Origin: CAZPDM01 sp964585305
Lineage (GTDB): Bacteria; Planctomycetota; Uabimicrobiia; Uabimicrobiales; JABWCH01
Length of the DNA stretch: 38,694 nucleotides
NCBI GenBank assembly: GCA_964585305.1
Contig: CAZPDM010000034.1
Location: 1 to 38,694 of the forward strand
Reading direction: 5' to 3'
Part shown: positions 25,334 to 33,463 of the stretch, in pieces
Position numbering within the stretch: the stretch's first letter is position 1
Layout: each line of letters begins with the position of its first letter
Notes under the pieces: model-generated
Databases searched by the model: none
Told to the model about the DNA's origin: nothing
The model's input: only the letters and a program-made list of their open reading frames with translations
Made by a program: the position numbers and the translations under genes

Positions 25334-26155
25334 TTATGTTAAATCTTTAATTTCTCTTAGAATTTTATTCGCAATTTGGCTATATTTACTTGTCCATTCA
25401 TATAATTTACTTTTTTTGATGATTTCTTGAAGAAATTTTACATACAATTCGCAAAACATTCGTTCTTTTTTAGCACGTTCTGACAACATCCAAAGCAAAG
25501 TTTCTTTTACTTCAATGTTGATAGGATATAAATTCATTAAGGGTTTTCCAGTTAAAGGATCTGTTATTGTTTTATCATCTAAAAGATTTGGTAATGCTGC
25601 AATCCTATGCTTTTCAATCATTAAATCCCGATCTCGACTTGGAGGAACATTTTTTTTATCGCCGTCAACAATAGTAATTGCACGATTTGTAAGCACAATC
25701 CAAATTGCTTGGCAAACTTGTGTTATGGTTTTTGGACGTTCTAAAGATTGAGTAATTACCCATCGTTTTCCGGATGGCTTTTTCTGTGAAAACACGGGTA
25801 ATACTGCAGCACTATCTAAAAATTCGTCTTCTTCCCATTCGTTTAAATTCTCAAGCGAATGTCTTTCTGCACGTGCTTGAATTTTTTTCCCACGTAAACT
25901 ACTGATTTTTTCCTTAAGTTTTTCTAAGGTCTCTTGCATACTATTGATTGCTTGATTTAGTTCATCTAATTCATTAGGAGAAAGTTGTTTAATTTCTGAC
26001 CAAGATTTAATCCAATATGTTTTTCGAAGGGACTGTCCATCAGGAAGAGAAGTCCCTTTAAGTTGCATAAATGCTTGATGGATGCTAGCCATAATAGTAT
26101 GAATTTTAGCAGAAACATCCTTAGTTATTTTTTTAGATTCAGTTTGATGTGGCAT
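25334..26155 (-). CDS. Unknown cytoplasmic coiled-coil protein
   Basis: 273 residues with no signal peptide or membrane segment. Residues about 55-100 form a likely coiled coil (ELNQAINSMQETLEKLKEKI). The rest is mixed, including VVNE-free segments such as WVITQSLERPKTITQVCQA, RAITIVDGDKKNVPPSRDRD and TDPLTGKPLMNLYPI, then a helical end. No family is recognised. AAAGGG lies 6 nt before the ATG. It is the first gene of the probable unit with the FHA-like/pseudokinase protein (55-bp gap), and is a candidate cytoplasmic partner of that protein's inside domains. Confidence 0.7.
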   Translation of the reverse strand: MPHQTESKKITKDVSAKIHTIMASIHQAFMQLKGTSLPDGQSLRKTYWIKSWSEIKQLSPNELDELNQAINSMQETLEKLKEKISSLRGKKIQARAERHSLENLNEWEEDEFLDSAAVLPVFSQKKPSGKRWVITQSLERPKTITQVCQAIWIVLTNRAITIVDGDKKNVPPSRDRDLMIEKHRIAALPNLLDDKTITDPLTGKPLMNLYPINIEVKETLLWMLSERAKKERMFCELYVKFLQEIIKKSKLYEWTSKYSQIANKILREIKDLT

Positions 26156-26267
26156 ACTTTGCCCTTTAGATTCAAAATATATTTTCTTAACCCAATTGGA
26201 TATTTTCTTAGGGAACTTTTTTTATAAAATAGGCGTCTAAACTAGTTAAATCTATAGTAAATGAATA

Positions 26268-26454
26268 GACAAAAGTTTTTGGACTAAAAAATATGCCAAC
26301 TGTGAGGAATTGAACCTGCCGCTGCAAATTTTTTTTCGTTAAAGCTCGCCATCTATAAACGGCGTGTTAATTTCTGCCATGGACGAGTTTACTTAGCTAA
26401 AGTTAGTATTGAGATAGGAATGTATGATAAATTCTTAGTCCAAATACTTTTGAC
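26268..26454. other. 187-bp element bounded by 22-bp inverted repeats
   Basis: The gap 26156-26525 has no gene. It holds an element whose ends are inverted repeats: 26268-26289 (GACAAAAGTTTTTGGACTAA and two more) and 26433-26454, 19 of 22 positions complementary. Inside on the minus strand are a 6-bp hairpin CGCCGT/ATGGCG and the T-loop-like string GGTTCAATTCC, but no cloverleaf or CCA-paired acceptor. A structured small RNA with a closing stem, or a non-autonomous mobile element, would both fit. GAAT occurs just outside both ends; it is too short and offset to claim a target duplication. Confidence 0.5.
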
Positions 26455-26525
26455 GAATTACTTATAAATATACACTTAAATATTTGGATTAAATTTCCCA
26501 AATATTTTTTATCAAGGAATATAAT

Positions 26526-27533
26526 ATGAAATGTCCATATCAAAATAAAATTGCTGATGCAATGGATGATTTATCTATATCTGAAGATATTCAGCAGCAT
26601 ATAGAACATTGTATGGGATGTTTAAAATACTATAAAAGTATCAAAAAATTAAAAAATGATTTACAATCATTGCCTAAGTTTACAGTTCCACCTAATTTTA
26701 AAAATAATGTCCATTATGCAATCATCCAACATCAAAAAAACATTTTTACACAATATTATCGCAATAAATGGTATGTCCATTTAGGATGGGCAGCAGGAAT
26801 TATTATAGCAATCATTTTACCAATAATTTGGAAATCAAATTTGTTTTTTTCTCCAAATCAAAGTCCTCAGTATTCAATTTCTAGTTCACCAGAAATCGCA
26901 GTAAAACAAAAAAATATAAGCAGCAAAACAGAATCTAAGATAATAAAAGATCAAATATTAGCTCAATCAAAACCAACAGAAAAAATATATGAAAAGAAAC
27001 AAGAATCGAAAAAAATGGAGCAAAATTTAAAATTAGATAGTCAAGTATTAGCAGAAGATAAGGGGAAAATTGCTGAAATGGATGAACTTCCTGTATATAA
27101 CATGGCAGAAATGCCAACAGGCTCATTTGCTGAATTTGAGCCTGCAGAAAAAAAAATGAGAGAAGAAACAAATGATACACTTGCAGGAAGTTCTTTGGTA
27201 TCAAATAAAGAAAATATTTTCGAAGAAGAACCTTTATCTTTTGCCCCTGAAATAGCAGAAGAAAATCAGCATGCATCTTCTCAAAAACATGCTACAGCAA
27301 ATTTTGCACAATCAAGAGCTATTCCTGCTCCGATGCAAGCTCCTGCTTCTCAGACTTCACAGCCTAATCTAACAGATAAAATAGTTTATGAATTTGCTCC
27401 TGAAATGCCAATTTTTTCAAAAAAATGTTCTAATTCTTTTAATAAAAAAGAGATAAAAAATTTTATAGAAGATTTTGTATCTAATATCTCAACTCTTGGG
27501 AATAATAATATTGCCAAAATTATCATTCCTTAA
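26526..27533 (+). CDS. Zinc-finger anti-sigma-factor-like membrane protein
   Basis: 335 residues. The start is a putative zinc-finger anti-sigma domain: MKCPYQNKIADAMDD, then the H-x3-C-x2-C core HIEHCMGC (about 26-33). A single membrane helix at about 85-105 (LGWAAGIIIAIILPIIW) is followed by a long low-complexity outer region rich in Glu, Lys, Ala and Pro, and a short structured end. Such proteins hold an ECF sigma factor at the membrane until an outside signal. No sigma-factor gene is adjacent, which is unusual because the pair is normally an operon. AAGGA lies 7 nt before the ATG. A terminator follows the stop. Confidence 0.8.
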   Translation: MKCPYQNKIADAMDDLSISEDIQQHIEHCMGCLKYYKSIKKLKNDLQSLPKFTVPPNFKNNVHYAIIQHQKNIFTQYYRNKWYVHLGWAAGIIIAIILPIIWKSNLFFSPNQSPQYSISSSPEIAVKQKNISSKTESKIIKDQILAQSKPTEKIYEKKQESKKMEQNLKLDSQVLAEDKGKIAEMDELPVYNMAEMPTGSFAEFEPAEKKMREETNDTLAGSSLVSNKENIFEEEPLSFAPEIAEENQHASSQKHATANFAQSRAIPAPMQAPASQTSQPNLTDKIVYEFAPEMPIFSKKCSNSFNKKEIKNFIEDFVSNISTLGNNNIAKIIIP

Positions 27534-27541
27534 ATTATTTT

Positions 27542-27577
27542 ATAGGCATGTCAAATTTTGACATGCCTATTTTTTTA
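27542..27577 (+). terminator. Terminator of the anti-sigma-like gene
   Basis: A near-perfect palindrome, ATAGGCATGTCAAA (27542-27555) with TTTGACATGCCTAT (27557-27570), followed by T7. The convergent rseP gene ends 6 nt further on, with no T tract in its direction. Confidence 0.85.
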
Positions 27578-27582
27578 TTGTT

Positions 27583-29433
27583 TTAAAAAAGACGTGCAAT
27601 GTCATTAAAAGTAACAAATATAATCAATGATAGCAATAAAAACACTCCAACAACTGTGGCTGCTATTTGAAATTTTTCAGGAATTGGCTTTCCACGGATT
27701 TTTTCAATGAGTAAAAATACAAGAAGTCCGCCATCTAATACAGGAATAGGGAAAAGATTGATTACGGCTAAATTTATGCTAATCAAGGCTAAAAAATATA
27801 GAAAATGTCCCAATCCTTGTTGCAATTGGCTATAAGATGCTTTGAAAATTAAAACGGGACCACCTAAATTTTTAGCAGAAATATTTTGACTGAAGATTCC
27901 TCTTAATGTGGTAAAAATATCGCCAATCATATTGATTGTATCTTCAAAAGCATATTGACAGGATTTTAAAAGATTTCGACTTGTAAATTTACTTAATTTA
28001 GGTAAAAAGCCAAAAGCTTCCCATTCAGATTCAACCTGAGCCAAGGGTTTTATTTCGATGGTTTTTTGAGTGTTATCTCTTTCAACAGTAATTTTTAAAG
28101 CATCTCCTTTAGAACTACTAACAACACTACTAAGATTTTGCCAACTTTTAATTGGAGTATCATTTATTTGAATAATTTTATCCCCAGCTAATAACATATT
28201 AAAAGCGGGCATATTAGGAACTACTTCTCCAATAACATTTTCTGCGGCAAAGTAAACATTTTCCCAGAATTTTTCTGGTGATTCATTTTGCAGAGATAAG
28301 GAAAATTCTTTGAAAATAGTTTTTCCAGATTCTTGACGTTCTATTGTAATTGTAGCCGGGCGATTGCTGTTAAAAAATAATTTTGTTACTTCAGATAAAG
28401 AATGAACTTTTTGTTGGTCTACGAGAATAATTCTATCGCCTTTTTGTAAGCCAATTTTTTCTGCTGTGCTTGATTCTCTCACAGCGGAAATCATAAGTTG
28501 TCTTGCAACAATACCTAAACGATAGAAAGTTTTTGTTCCTTGTCGTTTTAATATCCCAGATTTTTCTTGTCCTTCACTACTCCAAACTAACGAAATTTGT
28601 TCTTTATCTTTTAACATAGAAAGCACAGAATATACTTCGCTAGGATCTTTTATTTTATTTCCTTCTATTTCAATTATAGAATCTCCTGTGCGTAATCCTA
28701 TTTCATATAATTTACTATTGGGTAAAACTTTAAGAATATTATCATAAGATTGTTCTACTCCAATTTGCAAAATTCCAAATTCTTCATTATATTCTGGAAT
28801 AATTTTGCAAGAGAGAATTTCATCCCCACGTTTGAATTTTATGGTAAGCTCATGGGTTCTTGAGCTAAAAGCAATTTTAGCTAAAATATCTTGAAAACGC
28901 TTAATTTTATGCCCATCAATTTCAACAATTTCATCACCACGTTGTAATCCAGCATTCCAAGCAGGGCTTCCTACATAAACACCTCCGACAATAGGTGCCG
29001 AGAATTGAATTCCAATATAAAAAGCTATTATGGCTATCAATAGGCCAAAAATAAAATTCATGGTAACACCTGCAATAGCAATTCTTGCGCGAGCACCAGG
29101 TGTTTTTGATAAAAATTCATCTTCAGCACCTGTTTTGGGAGAATCTGGAGTTTCTCCCGCCATCTTTACATAACCACCTAAAAAAAATAATATATTGATC
29201 CGATACTCGGTTTCTCCTACTTGTTTTTTTATAATAGCTGGGCCAAAACCAAGAGCGAATTGTTCAACGCGAACTTTTTCACGTTTGGCAATTAAAAAAT
29301 GGCCAAGCTCATGTACAAAAATTAACATTCCAATACCAAAAATTACAATTCCTAGATCTAAACTGAAACCTAAAGAATTGATTAAAGAAGCACCGAAAAG
29401 TATCGGTAAAATACTTAACAGACGAGATCTCAT
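27583..29433 (-). CDS. rseP: RseP-type site-2 protease with four PDZ domains
   Basis: 616 residues, an intramembrane zinc metalloprotease of the RseP/RasP family; E. coli RseP has about 450. The first membrane helix carries the HELGH zinc site (FVHELGHFLIAKR, about 36-48); the third ligand region is NLFPIPVLDGG near 560. Between them are four PDZ-like repeats, each with a G-L-x-x-G-D-x-I element: NAGLQRGDEIVEIDG, EIGLRTGDSIIEIEG, KIGLQKGDRIILVDQ and NMLLAGDKIIQIND. Family members cleave membrane-bound anti-sigma factors after a first cut; the orphan anti-sigma-like gene is the convergent neighbour, though the link is only positional. GGAGG lies 5 nt before the ATG at 29433; a longer frame would add MITFFIFGLEES. 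Confidence 0.93.
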   Translation of the reverse strand: MRSRLLSILPILFGASLINSLGFSLDLGIVIFGIGMLIFVHELGHFLIAKREKVRVEQFALGFGPAIIKKQVGETEYRINILFFLGGYVKMAGETPDSPKTGAEDEFLSKTPGARARIAIAGVTMNFIFGLLIAIIAFYIGIQFSAPIVGGVYVGSPAWNAGLQRGDEIVEIDGHKIKRFQDILAKIAFSSRTHELTIKFKRGDEILSCKIIPEYNEEFGILQIGVEQSYDNILKVLPNSKLYEIGLRTGDSIIEIEGNKIKDPSEVYSVLSMLKDKEQISLVWSSEGQEKSGILKRQGTKTFYRLGIVARQLMISAVRESSTAEKIGLQKGDRIILVDQQKVHSLSEVTKLFFNSNRPATITIERQESGKTIFKEFSLSLQNESPEKFWENVYFAAENVIGEVVPNMPAFNMLLAGDKIIQINDTPIKSWQNLSSVVSSSKGDALKITVERDNTQKTIEIKPLAQVESEWEAFGFLPKLSKFTSRNLLKSCQYAFEDTINMIGDIFTTLRGIFSQNISAKNLGGPVLIFKASYSQLQQGLGHFLYFLALISINLAVINLFPIPVLDGGLLVFLLIEKIRGKPIPEKFQIAATVVGVFLLLSLIIFVTFNDIARLF

Positions 29434-29475
29434 GGATTCCTCCAAACCAAATATAAAAAATGTTATCAATTATTT

Positions 29476-29544
29476 ATAGGAAAATATTTTGTCGCTTAAC
29501 CTTTGATTGAGTACAATCAAAGGCCGCAACAAACATTTTCCTAT
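29476..29544. repeat. Dispersed palindromic repeat, copy 1
   Basis: A 69-bp imperfect palindrome: ATAGGAAAAT (29476-29485) with ATTTTCCTAT (29535-29544) outside, and CCTTTGATTG (29500-29509) with CAATCAAAGG (29514-29523) inside, tip AGTA, plus an asymmetric TTAA/CC interruption. It lies in the 416-bp divergent gap between rseP and the ArsB-type gene. The second copy is at 33330-33392. Apart from this and the palindrome at 29799, I see only AT-rich sequence in the gap (29434-29849). Confidence 0.8.
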
Positions 29545-29798
29545 CTTAGTTTTAAAAAAAAGCTAAAAACATTGATAGATTTTAACTTTGGTAAGATTAT
29601 AGCAATTAATTTTTATTTTGCCAATATTTATTTGATAGATTTTTATTGCGAAATCCTTGCAAAAAATAAAAAATGGAGTAATATTATTTATATATGAACA
29701 ATTTTCTAAAAAAGACAGCGTTCTTTCTTTTCTTTCACAATTTGGGCAAGTTTCTAAAAATTTGTTTTTGGTTATAAGCCAATCTACAAATTTTTAAT

Positions 29799-29828
29799 AA
29801 CAAAGTGCTAGATATCTAATACTTTGTT
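29799..29828 (+). promoter_or_regulatory. 30-bp near-perfect palindrome before the ArsB-type gene
   Basis: AACAAAGT-gc-TAGATATCTA-at-ACTTTGTT: 8-bp outer arms and a fully palindromic 10-bp centre. It ends 21 nt before the ATG at 29850. As DNA it is a good operator candidate for a dimeric regulator; as RNA it would be a leader hairpin. Confidence 0.5.
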
Positions 29829-29849
29829 TGAGGCAGTAATATAACGTTT

Positions 29850-31259
29850 ATGTTATTAAAACTTTTACCCCTTTTTATTTTTCCTCTAGTTATCATCTTT
29901 GTAATCAAGCCTATGCGCATTAGAATTTGGGGAACAAAATATTCTTTTTTACTAGATTTTTCTCTTTCCCCAATTTTAGGTATTCTTCTGCTTTTAGTAA
30001 CAAATTGCATAGGTTGGGACTGCCTTTATAATGGCATTGTTGGCAATGATAAAATTCGGCCATATACTATTTTGATTTTATTTAATGCGTTAGCATATAT
30101 TTGTGTTTCTTTGGATAAAACTGGCTTTTTTTCTTATCTAGCTCTTTGGACAGCAAAAAAAGCGGGGAATTCTGGTCCTAAATTTTTTTTATATTTTTTT
30201 ATTCTAAGTAGTGTATTAACAATATTTACATCGAATGATATTGTAATTTTGACGCTTACTCCTCTAATATGTTATTTTACTCATTATACAAAAATCAACC
30301 CTATCCCATATCTTATAGCAGAATTTTTCGCAGCAAATATATGGAGTGTAGCACTTTATATTGGTAACCCTACAAATATTATTGTTGCAGAAGCATATAA
30401 ATTAAGTTTTTTAGAATATTCTGCCTGGATGGTACTTCCTACTATTGTAGCAGGTTTTTCCTGTTTAACATTGCTATGGATTGTATTTAGAAAACAAATT
30501 CCCCAATTTATCACACCTCCAGAAATTATTCCGAATACTGCTTTAAAAGATAAATTTGGAGCAATTTTTGGTATTGCTAGTTTGATGGTTTGTTTATTTC
30601 TTTTAAGTATTTCTTTTTGGTTAAATTGGGAGATTTGGAAAATTTGCCTTTTTACCTGCTTTGTAGTAATGGTACGTGATTTATTACTTGATATGATAAA
30701 TCTTTATAAGATTAAAACTTCATCAGAAAAAGATTTATTAAACCAAACTAAAAATTCTAACTTTTTGTCAGTAATTAAGAGAATGCCTTGGAAAATTGTG
30801 CCATTTGTTGTAGGAATGTTTACTCTTGTTGAAGCACTTTCTCAATGTGGCTGGATTTCCAAATTTGCAATGTTTATTTCTATGTGTTCTACAAACATTT
30901 TTACTTCTGTTTTTTTTATGGGATTTTTATCTTCCCTGGTTGCAGATCTTATTAATAATCAGCCAATGACAATTCTCTTTACCCAAATTACTCAAAATAA
31001 TGCTTTTTTAGTGGCATCTCCTCTTATTAAACAAGGAAGTATGTTTGCTTTAATTATGGGAAGTAATTTTGGAGCAAATTTTACTTTAATTGGAGCATTA
31101 GCTGGTATTATGTGGAGCAGCATCATGGCTGATAAAGGTATTGTCATTTCTTATCGAAAATTTGCCTATCATGGTTTTTTAATTATGCCTATTGTTGTTG
31201 CCCTAGCTTGTCTTGTTTTAGCGTTAGAATTATATTACTATGGAAAATTTTGTCTTTAA
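29850..31259 (+). CDS. ArsB/NhaD-type ion permease (IT superfamily)
   Basis: 469 residues with about ten to twelve membrane segments. Both halves of the ArsB/NhaD fold are visible: TSNDIVILTLTPLI followed by ALYIGNPTNIIVAEAY (about 165-180) in the first half, and LINNQPMTILF (about 368) with GSNFGANFTLIGALAG (about 404-419) in the second. The paired G-N-P-T-N and G-A-N-x-T motifs form the ion site in this superfamily. Arsenite, sodium/proton or a carboxylate anion could be the substrate; no arsR- or arsC-like gene is adjacent, so arsenic resistance is not supported by context. GAGG lies 16 nt before the ATG, too far for a normal Shine-Dalgarno site, and no other in-frame start fits. Confidence 0.85.
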   Translation: MLLKLLPLFIFPLVIIFVIKPMRIRIWGTKYSFLLDFSLSPILGILLLLVTNCIGWDCLYNGIVGNDKIRPYTILILFNALAYICVSLDKTGFFSYLALWTAKKAGNSGPKFFLYFFILSSVLTIFTSNDIVILTLTPLICYFTHYTKINPIPYLIAEFFAANIWSVALYIGNPTNIIVAEAYKLSFLEYSAWMVLPTIVAGFSCLTLLWIVFRKQIPQFITPPEIIPNTALKDKFGAIFGIASLMVCLFLLSISFWLNWEIWKICLFTCFVVMVRDLLLDMINLYKIKTSSEKDLLNQTKNSNFLSVIKRMPWKIVPFVVGMFTLVEALSQCGWISKFAMFISMCSTNIFTSVFFMGFLSSLVADLINNQPMTILFTQITQNNAFLVASPLIKQGSMFALIMGSNFGANFTLIGALAGIMWSSIMADKGIVISYRKFAYHGFLIMPIVVALACLVLALELYYYGKFCL

Positions 31260-31269
31260 AATAGATTTA

Positions 31270-31306
31270 AAAAAGAAAAAATCTGTTAAACAGATTTTTT
31301 CTTTTT
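31270..31306 (+). terminator. Bidirectional terminator between the ArsB-type gene and recN
   Basis: A perfect 16-bp stem, AAAAAGAAAAAATCTG (31270-31285) with CAGATTTTTTCTTTTT (31291-31306), loop TTAAA. It lies between two convergent genes and has T-rich sequence in both directions. Confidence 0.85.
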
Positions 31307-31318
31307 GTTTAAGAATAG

Positions 31319-33205
31319 CTATCTTGAAAGAAGATGATTTGAGACATGTTTTTTCCAAATTTTAAGTTCTGTAATATTATCAGGAATATCTTTAACATGA
31401 ATTGTTTTAGGCATTTCTAATAATTCTTTCCCTAATTCTACAGCAACTTTAGATTTACTATCTCCGCAAGTTATACGAGCTAATTCTTCTACACGTTGTC
31501 TCATATCTAGCAACATTATTTTTGTTTGAGTACGATTATCTTCTGTTACTTTTTTTGTAACAAAATAATGTTGATCTGCAATAGCAGCAACTGGAGCTGT
31601 ATGAGTAATCATAAGTATTTGAAAATTCTGATCTGCCATTTCACGAAGTTTTTTAGCTAAAAGAGTAGCAGCCTTTCCTGAAACACCAGTATCAATTTCA
31701 TCGAAAATAAAAGTATGTATTTTCAACTGATTTGCCAATATATATTTTAATGCTAATAAAATACGACTTAGTTCACCCCCAGATGCGGTTTCATGCAAAG
31801 GGCGTAAAGGTTCGCCAACATTTGCGGAAAAATAAAAGGATACGTGATTAGCTCCTGTGTTATTGATACTATAGTCTTCATACTCTTTTGTCCAATCAAA
31901 GCAGCAATCATAGGTATCATTACTTTTTCTAAGTCGTTCTACATTGATTTGGAATTTAGCATTATCCATTGCCAATTCCAAAAGTTGAGTACGAATTTCC
32001 TGTCCCAATTTTTCTGCGGCTACTATACGCAATTCTTCTAACTCTTTAGTAAGGCGTAAAAGTCTATCTTCAGCATCTTGCAATTGTCTTGGCAAAGTTT
32101 CAAAACGTTTTTTAGCAATTTGTAATCGCTTACGTTCTTTATCAATATCGGACATTCGAGAATAAAATTTTTGCCAACTTCCATATTTTTTAATGCCGTT
32201 TTCTAATATCTCTATTCGAGATTCAATTTGTTCTAATTCTTCTTTAGCTTTGGCATTTTCATAATAAAAATCTTTTAGATCATCTGCCATACCTTCGACT
32301 TGTTCTGCCATCTTATTAAGATTTTTTGCGTATTTGCGTGCACGAATACATACGCCAAATTCATCAAGACGACGCATAAGACTGGCACTGCGAATAATAG
32401 AATCTCTGCTGCAAGATGTAATATTAACATGCTTTACTTGTTCTCGTAAATGGTGAGGAGCTTCTTCTCCCATAATTCGAACATAAAGTTCTAGCACAAC
32501 ATTTAGCGCAGCAAGACTTGCTTCTAATTTTTTCTTTCTTTTTTTTAACTTTTCATATTCATTTTTTTGAGGTTCTATATCTGCAAAGTATTCGTTTTCT
32601 TCCTTTAATTTTCTTTCAATAGATTCGCTATTCTTAGAAAGATTGCGAATTTCTTGATAGTCTTTACGAATTCCACGAACTATTTTTAATTGGCGTGCTA
32701 AAGTAACTGTTTTTTTTTCCAATTTTGCATAATGATCTAAAATATTTAAATAATTTTCAGGGTTAAGCAATTCGCTTTGTCCAAGCTGACGACTAAAATC
32801 TAACAAACATGGACCAATACAAGCTAGTAATTCTTTTGGAACTTGAATGTTATTAAGATAACCTTTTGAAATTCCCGTTCTTTCTATTGTACGTCGGATT
32901 TGAAGTATTTTTGACAATGGAATATTAAAAGATATTTTTTGATTTTGTTCAAATGATTTTATACGACGGGAAATCAAAGTTTTTGTATCGTTTTCTAGAG
33001 AAAAAACAACTTCAACATTTGCTTCATCTTTACCGGTACGGATCAAATCAACATTACTAGTCCCACCAAGAGCCAGTTCTAAAGCATCAAATAAAAGCGT
33101 TTTTCCCGCACCAGTTTCGCCAGTAAATCCTGTTAAACCTTGATGAATTGAAATATTTAATGAATCAATAATAATCATATTGTTAATAACTAATTTGGTG
33201 AGCAT
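31319..33205 (-). CDS. recN: DNA repair ATPase RecN
   Basis: 628 residues, somewhat longer than typical RecN (about 555). RecN is an SMC-like ATPase that acts at DNA double-strand breaks. Walker A GFTGETGAGKT (about 26-36) follows MLTKLVINNMIIIDSLNI, the usual RecN start. A long coiled-coil region (about 150-400) with a central globular part follows. The ABC signature ASGGELSRILLALK (about 472), Walker B FIFDEIDTGVSGKAA (about 500) and the His switch MITHTAPVAAIADQH are all intact. GAGGAA lies about 9 nt before the ATG. It is transcribed alone. Confidence 0.95.
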   Translation of the reverse strand: MLTKLVINNMIIIDSLNISIHQGLTGFTGETGAGKTLLFDALELALGGTSNVDLIRTGKDEANVEVVFSLENDTKTLISRRIKSFEQNQKISFNIPLSKILQIRRTIERTGISKGYLNNIQVPKELLACIGPCLLDFSRQLGQSELLNPENYLNILDHYAKLEKKTVTLARQLKIVRGIRKDYQEIRNLSKNSESIERKLKEENEYFADIEPQKNEYEKLKKRKKKLEASLAALNVVLELYVRIMGEEAPHHLREQVKHVNITSCSRDSIIRSASLMRRLDEFGVCIRARKYAKNLNKMAEQVEGMADDLKDFYYENAKAKEELEQIESRIEILENGIKKYGSWQKFYSRMSDIDKERKRLQIAKKRFETLPRQLQDAEDRLLRLTKELEELRIVAAEKLGQEIRTQLLELAMDNAKFQINVERLRKSNDTYDCCFDWTKEYEDYSINNTGANHVSFYFSANVGEPLRPLHETASGGELSRILLALKYILANQLKIHTFIFDEIDTGVSGKAATLLAKKLREMADQNFQILMITHTAPVAAIADQHYFVTKKVTEDNRTQTKIMLLDMRQRVEELARITCGDSKSKVAVELGKELLEMPKTIHVKDIPDNITELKIWKKHVSNHLLSR

Positions 33206-33329
33206 AGCAAATTTTTCCTCGAGATGTTAAACATTAAACAAAAAAATATTTTTCTACTTTTTCAAGAAAAACACATTTTAGAAAACAGGATTTTAACATA
33301 AATTTGCTTTCTAAGCAATAATTTTTTAC

Positions 33330-33392
33330 GGAAAATACTTTGTTGCTTAACCTTTGATTGTACTCAATCAAAGGCCGCAACAAATATTTTCC
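33330..33392. repeat. Dispersed palindromic repeat, copy 2
   Basis: 63 bp. Three perfect helices in line: GGAAAATA with TATTTTCC, TTTGTTGC with GCAACAAA, and CCTTTGATTG (33351-33360) with CAATCAAAGG (33365-33374). The same asymmetric TTAA/CC interruption as copy 1 is present, but the tip is TACT instead of AGTA. It lies between the recN start and the fba terminator. Confidence 0.8.
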
Positions 33393-33401
33393 TATTTTAC
33401 A

Positions 33402-33439
33402 AAAAAATCCCAAAGCAAAAATTTGCCTTGGGATTTTTT
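33402..33439 (-). terminator. Rho-independent terminator of the fba gene
   Basis: AAAAAATCCCAA (33402-33413) with TTGGGATTTTTT (33428-33439), extended by GCAAA/TTTGC inside. It begins 25 nt past the stop at 33464 and is followed leftward by T-rich sequence. Confidence 0.85.
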
Positions 33440-33463
33440 ACTCAAATAAAGCTGCAAATCTAT

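Noticed and set aside
26290..26330. A tRNA or tmRNA 3' end on the minus strand, from the string GGTTCAATTCC
   Set aside because: The five bases on each side do not form a T stem, no matching acceptor strand or anticodon arm is found, and no plausible tmRNA tag frame is present. Kept only as a feature of the 187-bp element.
29850..31259. Calling the permease arsB and the region an arsenic-resistance locus
   Set aside because: The superfamily motifs fit several transport functions, and no arsR, arsC or related gene is nearby.
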